Source: Streptosporangiaceae bacterium
GTDB lineage: Bacteria > Actinomycetota > Actinomycetes > Streptosporangiales > Streptosporangiaceae
Reading direction: 5' to 3'
DNA length: 9,648 bases
NCBI GenBank assembly: GCA_030045215.1
Contig: JASIBJ010000466.1
Span: 1-9,648, forward strand
The position numbers and the translations under genes are program-made. Positions 1 to 6,353 of the stretch are shown one piece after another; position 1 is the first letter of the stretch; each line of letters begins with the position of its first letter. Under the pieces are notes generated by a model that searched no databases, was not told the origin of the DNA, and worked only from the letters and a program-made list of their open reading frames with translations.

Positions 1-836
1 GTTACGAGGTCAAGGGCGTGCCGGACGGCGAGGCCGTGATCATCGTGTTCGACGGCAACTTCCACGGTCGGACGACCACGATCGTCAGCTTCTCGACCGA
101 CCCGGACGCCAGGGACGGCTACGGGCCGTACACCCCCGGCTTCCGGATCGTGCCGTACGGCGACGTCGAGGCCCTGGCAGGCGCGATGGATGACCGCGTC
201 GTCGCGGTCCTGGCCGAGCCGATCCAGGGCGAGGCCGGCGTCCTTGTGCCGCCACCGGGGTTCCTGACCGGTGTCCGCGAGCTCTGCACCGCCCACGGCG
301 CACTGTTCATTGCCGACGAGATCCAGTCAGGGCTAGGCCGGACCGGGACGACATTCGCCTGCGAGCACGAGGACGTCGTCCCCGACATGTATGTCCTGGG
401 AAAGGCGCTGGGCGGTGGCATTGTCCCGGTGTCCGCCGTGGTCTCCTCCAGCGACGTGCTGGGTGTATTCAAGCCTGGCCAGCACGGGTCCACCTTCGGC
501 GGTAACCCGATGGCGTGCGCGGTAGCGCGCGAGGTTATCGCGATGCTCTCGACGGGCGAGTATCAGGAGCGGTCCGCCAAGCTGGGAGCGCACATGCATG
601 ATCGGCTCAACGCGCTGCCCGAGGACAGGGTGCGCGAGGTCCGCGGCCGGGGCCTGTGGGCGGGCGTCGAGTTCGCCGACCTGGCCGGACGCGAGGCCTG
701 TGAGAAACTTGCCGATCGCGGCGTGCTGGCCAAGGACACCCACGGATCTACCATCAGGCTCGCGCCGCCGCTGGTCGTCAGCGAGCCGGACCTGGACTGG
801 GCCATCGACCAGGTCGAGGCCATCGTCCGCGCCTGA
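1..836 (+). CDS. rocD: Ornithine aminotransferase (ornithine-oxo-acid transaminase), 3' part
   Basis: PLP-dependent class III aminotransferase that moves the delta-amino group of ornithine to 2-oxoglutarate, giving glutamate semialdehyde and glutamate in the cytosol. The gene is cut by the left edge; the frame is open from base 3 and leaves 277 residues, so about 125 of the usual ~400 are missing. Visible motifs are YEVKG and FHGRTTT near the left edge, AEPIQGEAGV, DEIQSGLGRTG (Asp at bases 315-317, expected to pair with the pyridine nitrogen of PLP), VLGKALGGG (Lys at 402-404, expected Schiff-base lysine) and HGSTFGGNP. The FHGRTTT and EPIQGEAG motifs favour RocD over acetylornithine or GABA aminotransferases, which share the fold. 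In actinomycetes rocD often follows a dimethylarginine hydrolase or arginase gene, but the upstream partner is outside the window. It converges on the regulator gene with a 13-bp gap and no visible terminator. Confidence 0.9.
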   Translation, partial: YEVKGVPDGEAVIIVFDGNFHGRTTTIVSFSTDPDARDGYGPYTPGFRIVPYGDVEALAGAMDDRVVAVLAEPIQGEAGVLVPPPGFLTGVRELCTAHGALFIADEIQSGLGRTGTTFACEHEDVVPDMYVLGKALGGGIVPVSAVVSSSDVLGVFKPGQHGSTFGGNPMACAVAREVIAMLSTGEYQERSAKLGAHMHDRLNALPEDRVREVRGRGLWAGVEFADLAGREACEKLADRGVLAKDTHGSTIRLAPPLVVSEPDLDWAIDQVEAIVRA

Positions 837-849
837 CCGTCGCGAGCTA

Positions 850-3800
850 CTAGCCGGAAGCCACTGTCTCGAACAACCTGAGCCGGTTCGCGATCGCCGC
901 TGCCTCGCCGCGGCTCGCCGCTCCGAGCTTGGCGAGGACGTTCGAGACGTCCACGCTCACGGTCTTGACGGAGATCAACAGGTCCCTCGCGATCGCGGCG
1001 TTGGTCATACCCGCGCAGATAAGGCGCAGGACTTCGGACTCGCGGCGAGTGAGGCCGAGTCCGGCGGGGCTCTGGCTGACCGGCCGCGGCAACGCGATCC
1101 CGGCGCGCTCAGCCAGCAGGCTTACCTGCTCCATCAGCGGCCTCGCCCCGAGGCGCCCGGCGGTCTCCGCGGCGCCGTGCAGCGCCTGCGCGGCCATCTC
1201 GCGGTCCCCGCGATCGGCGAGCGCGGCCTCGCCCAGCCGGAAAAGCGCAATGGCGTGCTGGTACGGCTCGCCGAGCCCGCTCCAGGCCAGCGCCGCCTGC
1301 TGCCAGGGGGCCATCAGGTCAGCCCGACTGGCTGGTGACCGGATCGCGGCCTCGGCCCGGCTGACCTCGGCCTGGAAAGTTAGCTTCTGCGCAATCTGCA
1401 CCGGCCCCTCGGCCGCAAGCCTGGCCTCTTGGGCGCGGGCTGTCGCGAGCACCGACTGAGCCTGCCGCAGATCATCATCGGTCCTGACCGCCGCGGGCAG
1501 CGCGGCCAGGTCGGCCGCCGCCCTGGCCGCGGTCACGAGGAGCGGCCAGCCGTAGCGCGGGCCGGCCAGCAGGTCATCCGAAGCAAGCGCGGTTCCGGCC
1601 GCCGCCAGCGCGGCCCGAAGCCGGCCCTCGGCCGCCAATAGCTCGATCTCCAGCCGGGCAACCGGCAGCTGATTCTGAGGCTCGAAGGAACGCCCAGCGA
1701 GCAGGTCCTGCGCGGACGACAGCGCCTCGCGGGCGTCGGCGAGATCACCACGCCAGAGGGCGAGGTCGCCCGCTAGCCGCAGCAAGGAGTACCGGTGGTA
1801 TCGGTTGGACGTCAGCGCCTGGGACAGGACCGAGGCGGCCTCGTCCCACTCGCCCATCATCAGCAGGGGCTCGGCCAGGTTGGTCGTGAGGACCGAACCG
1901 GACGTGCGGCTCAGCCCGCAGCGCTGGGCTTCGGCCAGGCCGCTGCGCGCCGCCTCGGCCGCCCCGGCATGCTCGCCCATTCCTTCCAGCAGGTGCGACT
2001 CGCTGATGGCCGCTTCCAGAAGCTCGTGGCAGTCGCCGGCGCTACCGGCCACAATGCGCCCGAGCGCGAGCATCTCCAGCGCGGCGGTCTGCTGACTCAG
2101 CGAGCCGGCCCCTGACTCGGTCTCCAGCATGGCCAGGCAGTTGAGCGCCGCGGCCTGCGTGCACAAGTCACCCGCCCGGTGCGCGGTCGCGAGCGCATCC
2201 TCGGCGGACAGCCGCGCCCTTGGGTCGCCGGCCTTGCGCTGCTGGCGGGCCAGGCTGGCCAGGACCCGACCGCGCTCCCGCTCGTGCGCGTCGTCGGCGA
2301 CCAGGTCGAGCGCCATCCGCAGATCCTCGATGCTGCACTCGATCCGCTCAGATCCCCGCAGCACGCTGCGGCGCTCGAGCAGCAGCGCGGCCCTGGCGGG
2401 CTCGCCGTCACGGTCGAGCTCCTCCAGAGCAGCGGTGGCAAAGGCGATGCCTCGAGCCTCGTCGCCGGTAGCGTGAGCCGTCCAGACGGCTTGCTCGAGA
2501 ACGTGGACGTGATCGACCCCGATGCGCTCGGCTGCGTCAGGGACGGCATCCCACAGCTCGAGCACCCGGCTCAGCATCGCCAGGCGCTCGGCATAAGCCA
2601 GCGCGGTCCCGGCTGCGGCGGCCGCCTGCCAGGCACTGGTCAGCGCGCAGGTCACCTCGTGCGCGGAGTACCAGTGATGCGCCTCCTCGATGGCGGCCCG
2701 ACCGGGCGGCACCAGCGACGGGTCGGCCGAGATGGCCTCGGCATAGCGGCAGTGCAACCTGGCGCGCTCACCCGGAAGTAGATCGTCGTGCATCACCTCG
2801 TGGATGAGCGCGTGCCGGAACTGGTAGCCATCGGAGTCGGCCAGCACAACGTTGGCCGCTACCGCAGGCCTGAGCGCACGGGAGATCTCGGTGTCCCCGA
2901 GGCCGCTGACGGCCGTAAGCAACCCGTGCCCGACCCGCACGCCGCCTCCGCTGGCCGTGCGCAGCAACTCAGTCGTTTCCTCCGGCAGCCGGCCGATGTT
3001 GGCCAGCACCAGGTCTCGTAGTGACCGGGGCAGGTAGACGTCACAGCCGAGCAGCTGCTCGACGAAAAGCGGATTGCCCTCGCTGCGCCGGAAGACCCGC
3101 TCCGCCAGCGCGGGCTCGGGATCATGGCCAAGGATCGCGGCCATCTGCGCGTCGGCTTCCTTCCTGCTCAGGCGCAGCAGCTCCAGGCGCTGCACCCAGT
3201 CGATCCGGTCAAGCTCGGCTAGGAAGGGGCGCACGGGGTGCGCGCGGTGCAGCTCGTCGGATCGGAACGTGACGACGATCAGGACGCCGCTCAGGGCACG
3301 CTGGTTCCCGATGAGGAACATCAGCAAGTCCCTGGTCGAATGGTCCGCCCAGTGCACATCTTCGATGACCAGAGCAACCGGTCCCGTCTCGGCTAGACGC
3401 CCGAGGAGCCCGAGCATCTGCTCGAAGAGACGCGCCCGTGCCTCGCCCGGATAGGGCTCGTCCTCGTTCCTTACGGCCGCGCCCAGCTCGGGGAGCAACC
3501 GCCCCAGCTCACCGGACGCCTGGGCGGGCAACAGCTCGGCCACTCCGGCCGCGCCCGGGTCACGAACTAGCTCCCTGAGCACCGCGGCGAACGGCGCGAA
3601 TGGCAGCCCTGACGCACCAAGCGCTAGGCAGGCGCCAGCCAGCACCCGGCTAGCCTCCCCGCCTTTGCCGGACTGAGCGGCCATGCCGGCGCCGGGCTGG
3701 GATGCCGCGATGGCAAACTCGCTGACCAGCCGAGACTTGCCGACACCGGCCTCGCCGCCGATCAGGATCGCGGCGGGCTCGCCATCGCGAACCGAGGCGA

Positions 3801-3963
3801 GTCCCTCTCGAAGCAGGCCCAGCTGCCCGACGCGCCCGATGAACGCCGGGCTCACCTTGCATGACCGCGCGCCGCCTGGCCCGGCGGCGGCGTCCGTCCG
3901 CGCGGTCCGGACAGACCGCGCATGACCGGACACCGCCGACCGGACACCGGCTGGGCTGCTCAT
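850..3963 (-). CDS. LAL-type LuxR family transcriptional regulator with AAA ATPase domain
   Basis: A 1037-residue cytoplasmic regulator of the large ATP-binding LuxR (MalT-like) family. The N-terminal ATPase begins at FIGR (residues 41-44), with Walker A GGEAGVGKSR at 69-78 and Walker B ALVIEDVHWAD around 197-207, followed by TFRSDEL. The long alanine- and leucine-rich middle (about 350-960) looks like TPR-type helical repeats. The C-terminus carries a LuxR helix-turn-helix (about 970-1027: LTRRESEVLRLICAGMTN, then the recognition region KTVSVDVSNVLAKLG). Such proteins bind ATP and an inducer and activate transcription, often of secondary metabolism or sugar use; the target here is unknown. 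The start chosen is the ATG whose A is also the last base of the small upstream gene's TGA, which suggests translational coupling; no independent Shine-Dalgarno is visible. A GTG at residue 37 (VSPAFIGR) would trim a low-complexity N-terminus and cannot be excluded. The recognition helix has Asp where many relatives have His (SVHVSN). Confidence 0.92.
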   Translation of the reverse strand: MSSPAGVRSAVSGHARSVRTARTDAAAGPGGARSCKVSPAFIGRVGQLGLLREGLASVRDGEPAAILIGGEAGVGKSRLVSEFAIAASQPGAGMAAQSGKGGEASRVLAGACLALGASGLPFAPFAAVLRELVRDPGAAGVAELLPAQASGELGRLLPELGAAVRNEDEPYPGEARARLFEQMLGLLGRLAETGPVALVIEDVHWADHSTRDLLMFLIGNQRALSGVLIVVTFRSDELHRAHPVRPFLAELDRIDWVQRLELLRLSRKEADAQMAAILGHDPEPALAERVFRRSEGNPLFVEQLLGCDVYLPRSLRDLVLANIGRLPEETTELLRTASGGGVRVGHGLLTAVSGLGDTEISRALRPAVAANVVLADSDGYQFRHALIHEVMHDDLLPGERARLHCRYAEAISADPSLVPPGRAAIEEAHHWYSAHEVTCALTSAWQAAAAAGTALAYAERLAMLSRVLELWDAVPDAAERIGVDHVHVLEQAVWTAHATGDEARGIAFATAALEELDRDGEPARAALLLERRSVLRGSERIECSIEDLRMALDLVADDAHERERGRVLASLARQQRKAGDPRARLSAEDALATAHRAGDLCTQAAALNCLAMLETESGAGSLSQQTAALEMLALGRIVAGSAGDCHELLEAAISESHLLEGMGEHAGAAEAARSGLAEAQRCGLSRTSGSVLTTNLAEPLLMMGEWDEAASVLSQALTSNRYHRYSLLRLAGDLALWRGDLADAREALSSAQDLLAGRSFEPQNQLPVARLEIELLAAEGRLRAALAAAGTALASDDLLAGPRYGWPLLVTAARAAADLAALPAAVRTDDDLRQAQSVLATARAQEARLAAEGPVQIAQKLTFQAEVSRAEAAIRSPASRADLMAPWQQAALAWSGLGEPYQHAIALFRLGEAALADRGDREMAAQALHGAAETAGRLGARPLMEQVSLLAERAGIALPRPVSQSPAGLGLTRRESEVLRLICAGMTNAAIARDLLISVKTVSVDVSNVLAKLGAASRGEAAAIANRLRLFETVASG
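3900..3949. repeat. Stem-loop and 12-bp direct repeat in the 5' end of the LAL gene
   Basis: Bases 3900-3907 (GCGCGGTC) and 3914-3921 (GACCGCGC) are perfect 8-bp complements around a 6-base loop. Immediately beside them GACCGGACACCG occurs twice, at 3924-3935 and 3938-3949. These structures fall in codons about 5-22 of the regulator, a low-complexity stretch before the conserved FIGR motif. They could be an mRNA structure near the start or simply repeat drift in a poorly constrained N-terminus. Confidence 0.5.
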
Positions 3964-4154
3964 CAGCAGTTAACGCACGGAGCGGACGTCAGGGTCTGCC
4001 CGATCTCTCCGGCCTGCGCGACGCGCTCGGAAGCAGGCTTCCTGAACCACCGCACATCTCTCGCGACAGCCCGCCCGCGGCGCTGCGCGGCAGCCTGGCG
4101 CCGCCGATCTTCGATCAGCGCGGCAGCGACTGACGGCGTCAGCAATGCGTACAT
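3963..4154 (-). CDS. Small basic protein, translationally coupled to the LAL regulator
   Basis: I do not recognise this 63-residue protein as a named family. Three things argue that it is real. A Shine-Dalgarno AAGGAGG lies 5 bases before the ATG. The TGA stop shares its A with the ATG of the regulator gene downstream (TGATG at 3965-3961). The protein has a plausible architecture: a short hydrophobic start (MYALLTPSVAAALI), a charged helix EDRRRQAAAQRRGRAVARD rich in Arg and Ala, and a C-terminus ending CVNC. Short basic proteins with a similar N-terminus occur next to regulators in actinomycetes, as far as I remember, but I cannot verify that here. It may be a separate small protein co-expressed with the regulator, or a leader peptide whose translation delivers ribosomes to the regulator start. 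No signal peptide or full transmembrane segment is evident. Confidence 0.65.
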   Translation of the reverse strand: MYALLTPSVAAALIEDRRRQAAAQRRGRAVARDVRWFRKPASERVAQAGEIGQTLTSAPCVNC

Positions 4155-4159
4155 CTTGG

Positions 4160-4166
4160 CCTCCTT
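4160..4166 (-). promoter_or_regulatory. Strong ribosome binding site of the small gene
   Basis: On the minus strand this reads AAGGAGG, followed by 5 bases (CCAAG) and the ATG. It is the best Shine-Dalgarno in the window and fixes the start of the small gene. Through the stop-start overlap it may also supply ribosomes for the large regulator gene. Confidence 0.8.
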
Positions 4167-4257
4167 GGTCCGGGCCGCTAGTGACCCGTACCTTGAGGTT
4201 CGCTGTAAGGCCTGGCTTCGCGAATCGGGATGACTCCCTATTTCCGGCTGGTGCGGG

Positions 4258-4275
4258 CCTTAGCCGCCTTAGCCG
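4258..4275. repeat. Tandem 9-bp repeat upstream of the small gene-LAL unit
   Basis: CCTTAGCCG occurs twice back to back (4258-4266 and 4267-4275); on the minus strand it reads CGGCTAAGG twice. It lies about 100 bases upstream of the small gene's start in a non-coding stretch. Direct repeats at this distance can be activator sites, but two copies of a short GC-rich word can also arise by slippage. Confidence 0.55.
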
Positions 4276-4291
4276 CTCAATGGGCCCTGCG

Positions 4292-4310
4292 TATATCGGC
4301 AGCCGTTATA
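4292..4310. promoter_or_regulatory. 19-bp near-perfect palindrome, candidate operator
   Basis: TATATCGGCAGCCGTTATA is an inverted repeat with 8 of 9 arm positions matching around a central A. It is AT-rich at the ends within GC-rich surroundings, lies in the gap between the NTF2-like gene and the small gene-LAL unit, and contains a -10-like TATAAC on the minus strand (4310-4305). No convincing -35 is seen at 17-18 bases. Its symmetry suits binding of a dimeric regulator; the single-base centre makes it a poor RNA terminator hairpin, and no T-run follows. Which protein binds it is not shown. Confidence 0.45.
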
Positions 4311-4332
4311 GCGATTCGGCGCGGCAGCAGAG

Positions 4333-4722
4333 TTAACCGAAGATCACGGTCATCCGGGTCACCAGACGATCGTCCAGCTCACCGTCGTTGCTCGCGGTGT
4401 AGGTCAGCCGGATCGTGCCCGGGCTCCGGTCGCGGCGCCAGGCGAACGGCACGACGACCTCATCGCCCTTCTCATCGACCTCGGCCCGGCCGCTAATGTC
4501 GATCTGATCGTCCGGCGGCTGCTTGATATACGCCTTCGTGTACGCCTCCCGCCCGGCGAACTCGAGTTGGCCGACGCCGGGCACGTTCTCGAACCGGATC
4601 ACGGCATCATCGGTAAACAGGCAGAGGAATTCGGACCAGCTCTTGGCTGCTACCGCCGCATTGAACGCGGACACGTGGCGGGCCGCCAGCACCGCAGCCT
4701 CGGTCTCTGTGATCCCGGTCAT
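4333..4722 (-). CDS. NTF2-like / SnoaL-like family protein
   Basis: A 129-residue small cytosolic protein with the layout of the NTF2-like (SnoaL) alpha+beta cone fold. The N-terminal helices (AAVLAARHVSAFNAAVAAKSW) are followed by LFTDDAVIRFENVPGVG, the FAGREAY motif, an acidic QPPDDQIDI segment, and C-terminal beta strands ending RMTVIFG. Members bind small hydrophobic ligands and include isomerases, cyclases and many proteins of unknown role; this sequence gives no way to choose a substrate. The ATG start is preceded by a purine-rich GGGAAACGGAGC, so the ribosome site is weak or poorly spaced. It follows the DUF6113-like gene by 83 bp in the same direction and may be read from its own promoter in that gap, although no clear one is visible. 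Confidence 0.8.
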   Translation of the reverse strand: MTGITETEAAVLAARHVSAFNAAVAAKSWSEFLCLFTDDAVIRFENVPGVGQLEFAGREAYTKAYIKQPPDDQIDISGRAEVDEKGDEVVVPFAWRRDRSPGTIRLTYTASNDGELDDRLVTRMTVIFG

Positions 4723-4805
4723 GCTCCGTTTCCCGCTCGCCTCGCCCCTCAGTCCAGCCGCCGCCGCGTCCCGTCGGTTCGCTCAGTGCTCTGTACCCCC
4801 CTCGT

Positions 4806-5261
4806 CTAGCGCCGCCCCCGGCCAGGCCCGGCCGACCCGCTTCGCCGCAGCACACTCGCGCGCGACCACCGGGCGAACGCGATGAGGGCACCCGCGGCAG
4901 CACATACCGCCCCGCCAAAGAGGAACCACTTGCCCGCTGACGTGTTCGTTACCAGGACGCTACCGCCGGAATTGGCGGATCCGAGGATTATCGAGACCAG
5001 GAACCAGCCGAACGCCGGCAACACTCCGCCCACGGCCGTCCGCATTCCCCACGCGCCGAGCAGGCACGTCGCAAGGATCGCCACGGCGAAACAGATGGCC
5101 ACGAGCACGCCAGGCCCGATGGAGTACTGGAACGAGCCGATCAGTGCCTGAATCGCACCCACGAGGAAAAGCGCAAGGTAGGCGGCGGCCTTGACGACGG
5201 GCCCGTCCCCTGGCACTGGAGGACGGCCACCCTGCGGCATCTGCTCCGGTGCGCGAGTCAC
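4806..5261 (-). CDS. Four-helix membrane protein, probably DUF6113 family
   Basis: A 151-residue integral membrane protein. A Pro/Gly-rich N-terminal tail of about 22 residues precedes four hydrophobic segments, near residues 24-44, 49-69, 75-94 and 111-130. A conserved-looking polar loop, SANSGGSVLVTNTSAGKW (95-112), sits between the third and fourth, and a basic tail ending GPGRGRR follows. The loop motif and the position directly downstream of mshB match what I recall of the actinobacterial DUF6113 family, whose function is unknown; a role in mycothiol metabolism is only a guess from location. The GTG start has no Shine-Dalgarno, but a TANNNT hexamer lies 6 bases before it, as for leaderless messages. 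An ATG at codon 8, with GGAG only 3 bases before it, is the alternative. The gap to mshB is 67 bp. Confidence 0.8.
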   Translation of the reverse strand: MTRAPEQMPQGGRPPVPGDGPVVKAAAYLALFLVGAIQALIGSFQYSIGPGVLVAICFAVAILATCLLGAWGMRTAVGGVLPAFGWFLVSIILGSANSGGSVLVTNTSAGKWFLFGGAVCAAAGALIAFARWSRASVLRRSGSAGPGRGRR

Positions 5262-5267
5262 AGGCGA

Positions 5268-5273
5268 AGGTTA
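5268..5273 (-). promoter_or_regulatory. Candidate -10 element for a leaderless DUF6113-like transcript
   Basis: The minus strand reads TAACCT, then 6 bases (TCGCCT), then the GTG start, with no Shine-Dalgarno between. This is the spacing expected if transcription begins on the GTG itself. No good -35 is visible, which is common for actinobacterial promoters. Confidence 0.45.
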
Positions 5274-5328
5274 GCCAATCCCGGATGGGAACGGCGTGTT
5301 CGCGGCGGGTCGCCACCGGCTCCGCGCA

Positions 5329-6300
5329 CTAGACGTCCAGGCCCGCGAACAGATCGCTTTCCCGGCCGCCGTGCCCCGCAGAGGGCTTCGGTGAGGCTGC
5401 CCCGTCCGGCCCTGCAAGCAGCGTGTAGTACTCAGTCCCGAGCGCCCGCCGGCCGACCATGTCCGAGAGCGCGAAAAACGGGCTATCCACCGCGATCTGG
5501 CTGGCGTGCGCGCGCATCGCCGCGAGCTTGGCGTCCAGGTAGTCTTGCGCGTCGATCTCGGTGGTCACCTTCTCGTCCTCGGTGCCGAACGGCAGGTCGT
5601 CCACCGACTCGACCCGGCTGAAGTCGGCCCCGCCCAGCTCGCTGACATCGGTCCCGTCCTCGTGCAGCAGGGCCATGGCCTCGGCCAGCACGGACTTCGG
5701 CATCGCGGTCGCGTAGAACTTGCTCACCAGCCCATCGGCGAGGTCGAAGGCTCTCCAGGCGACGCGATGGGCCTGGATGTGGTCAGGATGGCCGTAGAAG
5801 CCGTTGTCGTCGTAGGTGACGATGACCTGCGGACGTACCTCGGCAATCACGGTCAGCAGGTCGCGGGCGGCCTCATCCACATCGGCCCGCCAGAACGCAC
5901 CTTCCCAGTCATTGGAAGGCGTGCCCATCATGCCTGAATCATGCCATTTGCCGGGATATCCGAGGAACCGGTGATCGGTCACGCCCAGCGCGGCACAGGC
6001 CGCGGCCAGTTCTCCGATCCGGTACTGGCCGAGACCCCCGTCCGCGTCCCACGCCAGGTGCGCAAGCTCGGGCGGGATGATCTCGCCGAGTTCGCCGAGC
6101 GTGCAGGTCACAAGCGTCACGTGCGCGCCCTCGGCCGCGTACTTGGCCATGGTCGCCCCGGTCCCGATGGACTCGTCATCCGGATGCGCGTGCACGAGCA
6201 TCAAGCGTCCACCGCGGGGGCTCCGGGGGTCGTCCCCCGAGCCAGCACCGCGGGGGCTCCGGGGGTCGTCCCCCGAATCAGCACCGTCCGATTTGGTCAT
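5329..6300 (-). CDS. mshB: Mycothiol biosynthesis deacetylase MshB
   Basis: N-acetyl-1-D-myo-inosityl-2-amino-2-deoxy-alpha-D-glucopyranoside deacetylase, the zinc enzyme that turns GlcNAc-Ins into GlcN-Ins, the acceptor for cysteine ligation by MshC in mycothiol synthesis. From the ATG at 6300 it is 323 residues. The LmbE/PIG-L motif [18 protein letters not shown] gives zinc ligands His39 and Asp42 and catalytic Asp41. [13 protein letters not shown] supplies His171 and His174, by analogy with M. tuberculosis H144 and H147. The C-terminal GTEYYTLL and ESDLFAGL segments are typical of MshB rather than of the related mycothiol conjugate amidase. The start was chosen because a -10-like TAGGCT precedes it by 7 bases. 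An upstream in-frame ATG at 6372 would overlap the divergent peptidase gene and add an atypical segment. Residues 9-30 come from two tandem copies of a 36-bp repeat and push the catalytic domain away from the N-terminus. Confidence 0.93.
   Translation of the reverse strand: MTKSDGADSGDDPRSPRGAGSGDDPRSPRGGRLMLVHAHPDDESIGTGATMAKYAAEGAHVTLVTCTLGELGEIIPPELAHLAWDADGGLGQYRIGELAAACAALGVTDHRFLGYPGKWHDSGMMGTPSNDWEGAFWRADVDEAARDLLTVIAEVRPQVIVTYDDNGFYGHPDHIQAHRVAWRAFDLADGLVSKFYATAMPKSVLAEAMALLHEDGTDVSELGGADFSRVESVDDLPFGTEDEKVTTEIDAQDYLDAKLAAMRAHASQIAVDSPFFALSDMVGRRALGTEYYTLLAGPDGAASPKPSAGHGGRESDLFAGLDV
6211..6282. repeat. Two tandem copies of a 36-bp GC-rich hairpin repeat inside mshB
   Basis: Copy 1 (6211-6246) and copy 2 (6247-6282) differ at only two bases near their ends. 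Each contains a perfect 6-bp stem with a 4-base loop, CGGGGG-TCGT-CCCCCG (6224-6239 and 6260-6275). The unit length is a multiple of three, so copy number can change without shifting the mshB frame, which reads it as [12 protein letters not shown]. The opposite strand is also open and reads [12 protein letters not shown]. The segment lies between the mshB start and its conserved catalytic motif, where most homologues have only a few residues. Confidence 0.85.
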
Positions 6301-6307
6301 ATGCGCG

Positions 6308-6313
6308 AGCCTA
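6308..6313 (-). promoter_or_regulatory. Candidate -10 element for leaderless mshB transcript
   Basis: The minus strand reads TAGGCT followed by 7 bases and the mshB ATG; there is no well-placed Shine-Dalgarno. TANNNT at this distance is the usual -10 of actinobacterial leaderless genes. It supports the ATG at 6300 as the true start. Confidence 0.5.
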
Positions 6314-6339
6314 CCGACCCCCGGACCCGGCGAGGCTGG

Positions 6340-6345
6340 CAGGAT
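6340..6345 (+). promoter_or_regulatory. Possible -10 or ribosome site before the S9 peptidase
   Basis: CAGGAT stands 8 bases before the GTG start. It can be read as a weakened TANNNT -10 for a leaderless message, or its AGGA as a Shine-Dalgarno 9 bases from the start. The 53-bp gap to the divergent mshB start must hold both promoters. Confidence 0.3.
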
Positions 6346-6353
6346 CTTGTGCC

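Noticed and set aside
837..849. Bidirectional terminator between rocD and the LAL gene
   Set aside because: The 13-bp gap holds no inverted repeat or T-run; any terminator would have to lie inside the genes.
598..1338. + strand open frame bridging the end of rocD and the end of the LAL gene
   Set aside because: It overlaps conserved parts of both genes, including the helix-turn-helix region on the other strand, and shows no recognisable domain.
3922..4233. + strand open frames across the small gene and the regulator start
   Set aside because: They lack a ribosome site, and the minus strand has a strong Shine-Dalgarno and stop-start coupling that explain the region better.
4227..4238. GGGATGACTCCC as a hairpin or MalT-box-like GGATGA site
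   Set aside because: Four-base arms and a six-base word are too short to stand out from chance; no spaced partner sites were seen.
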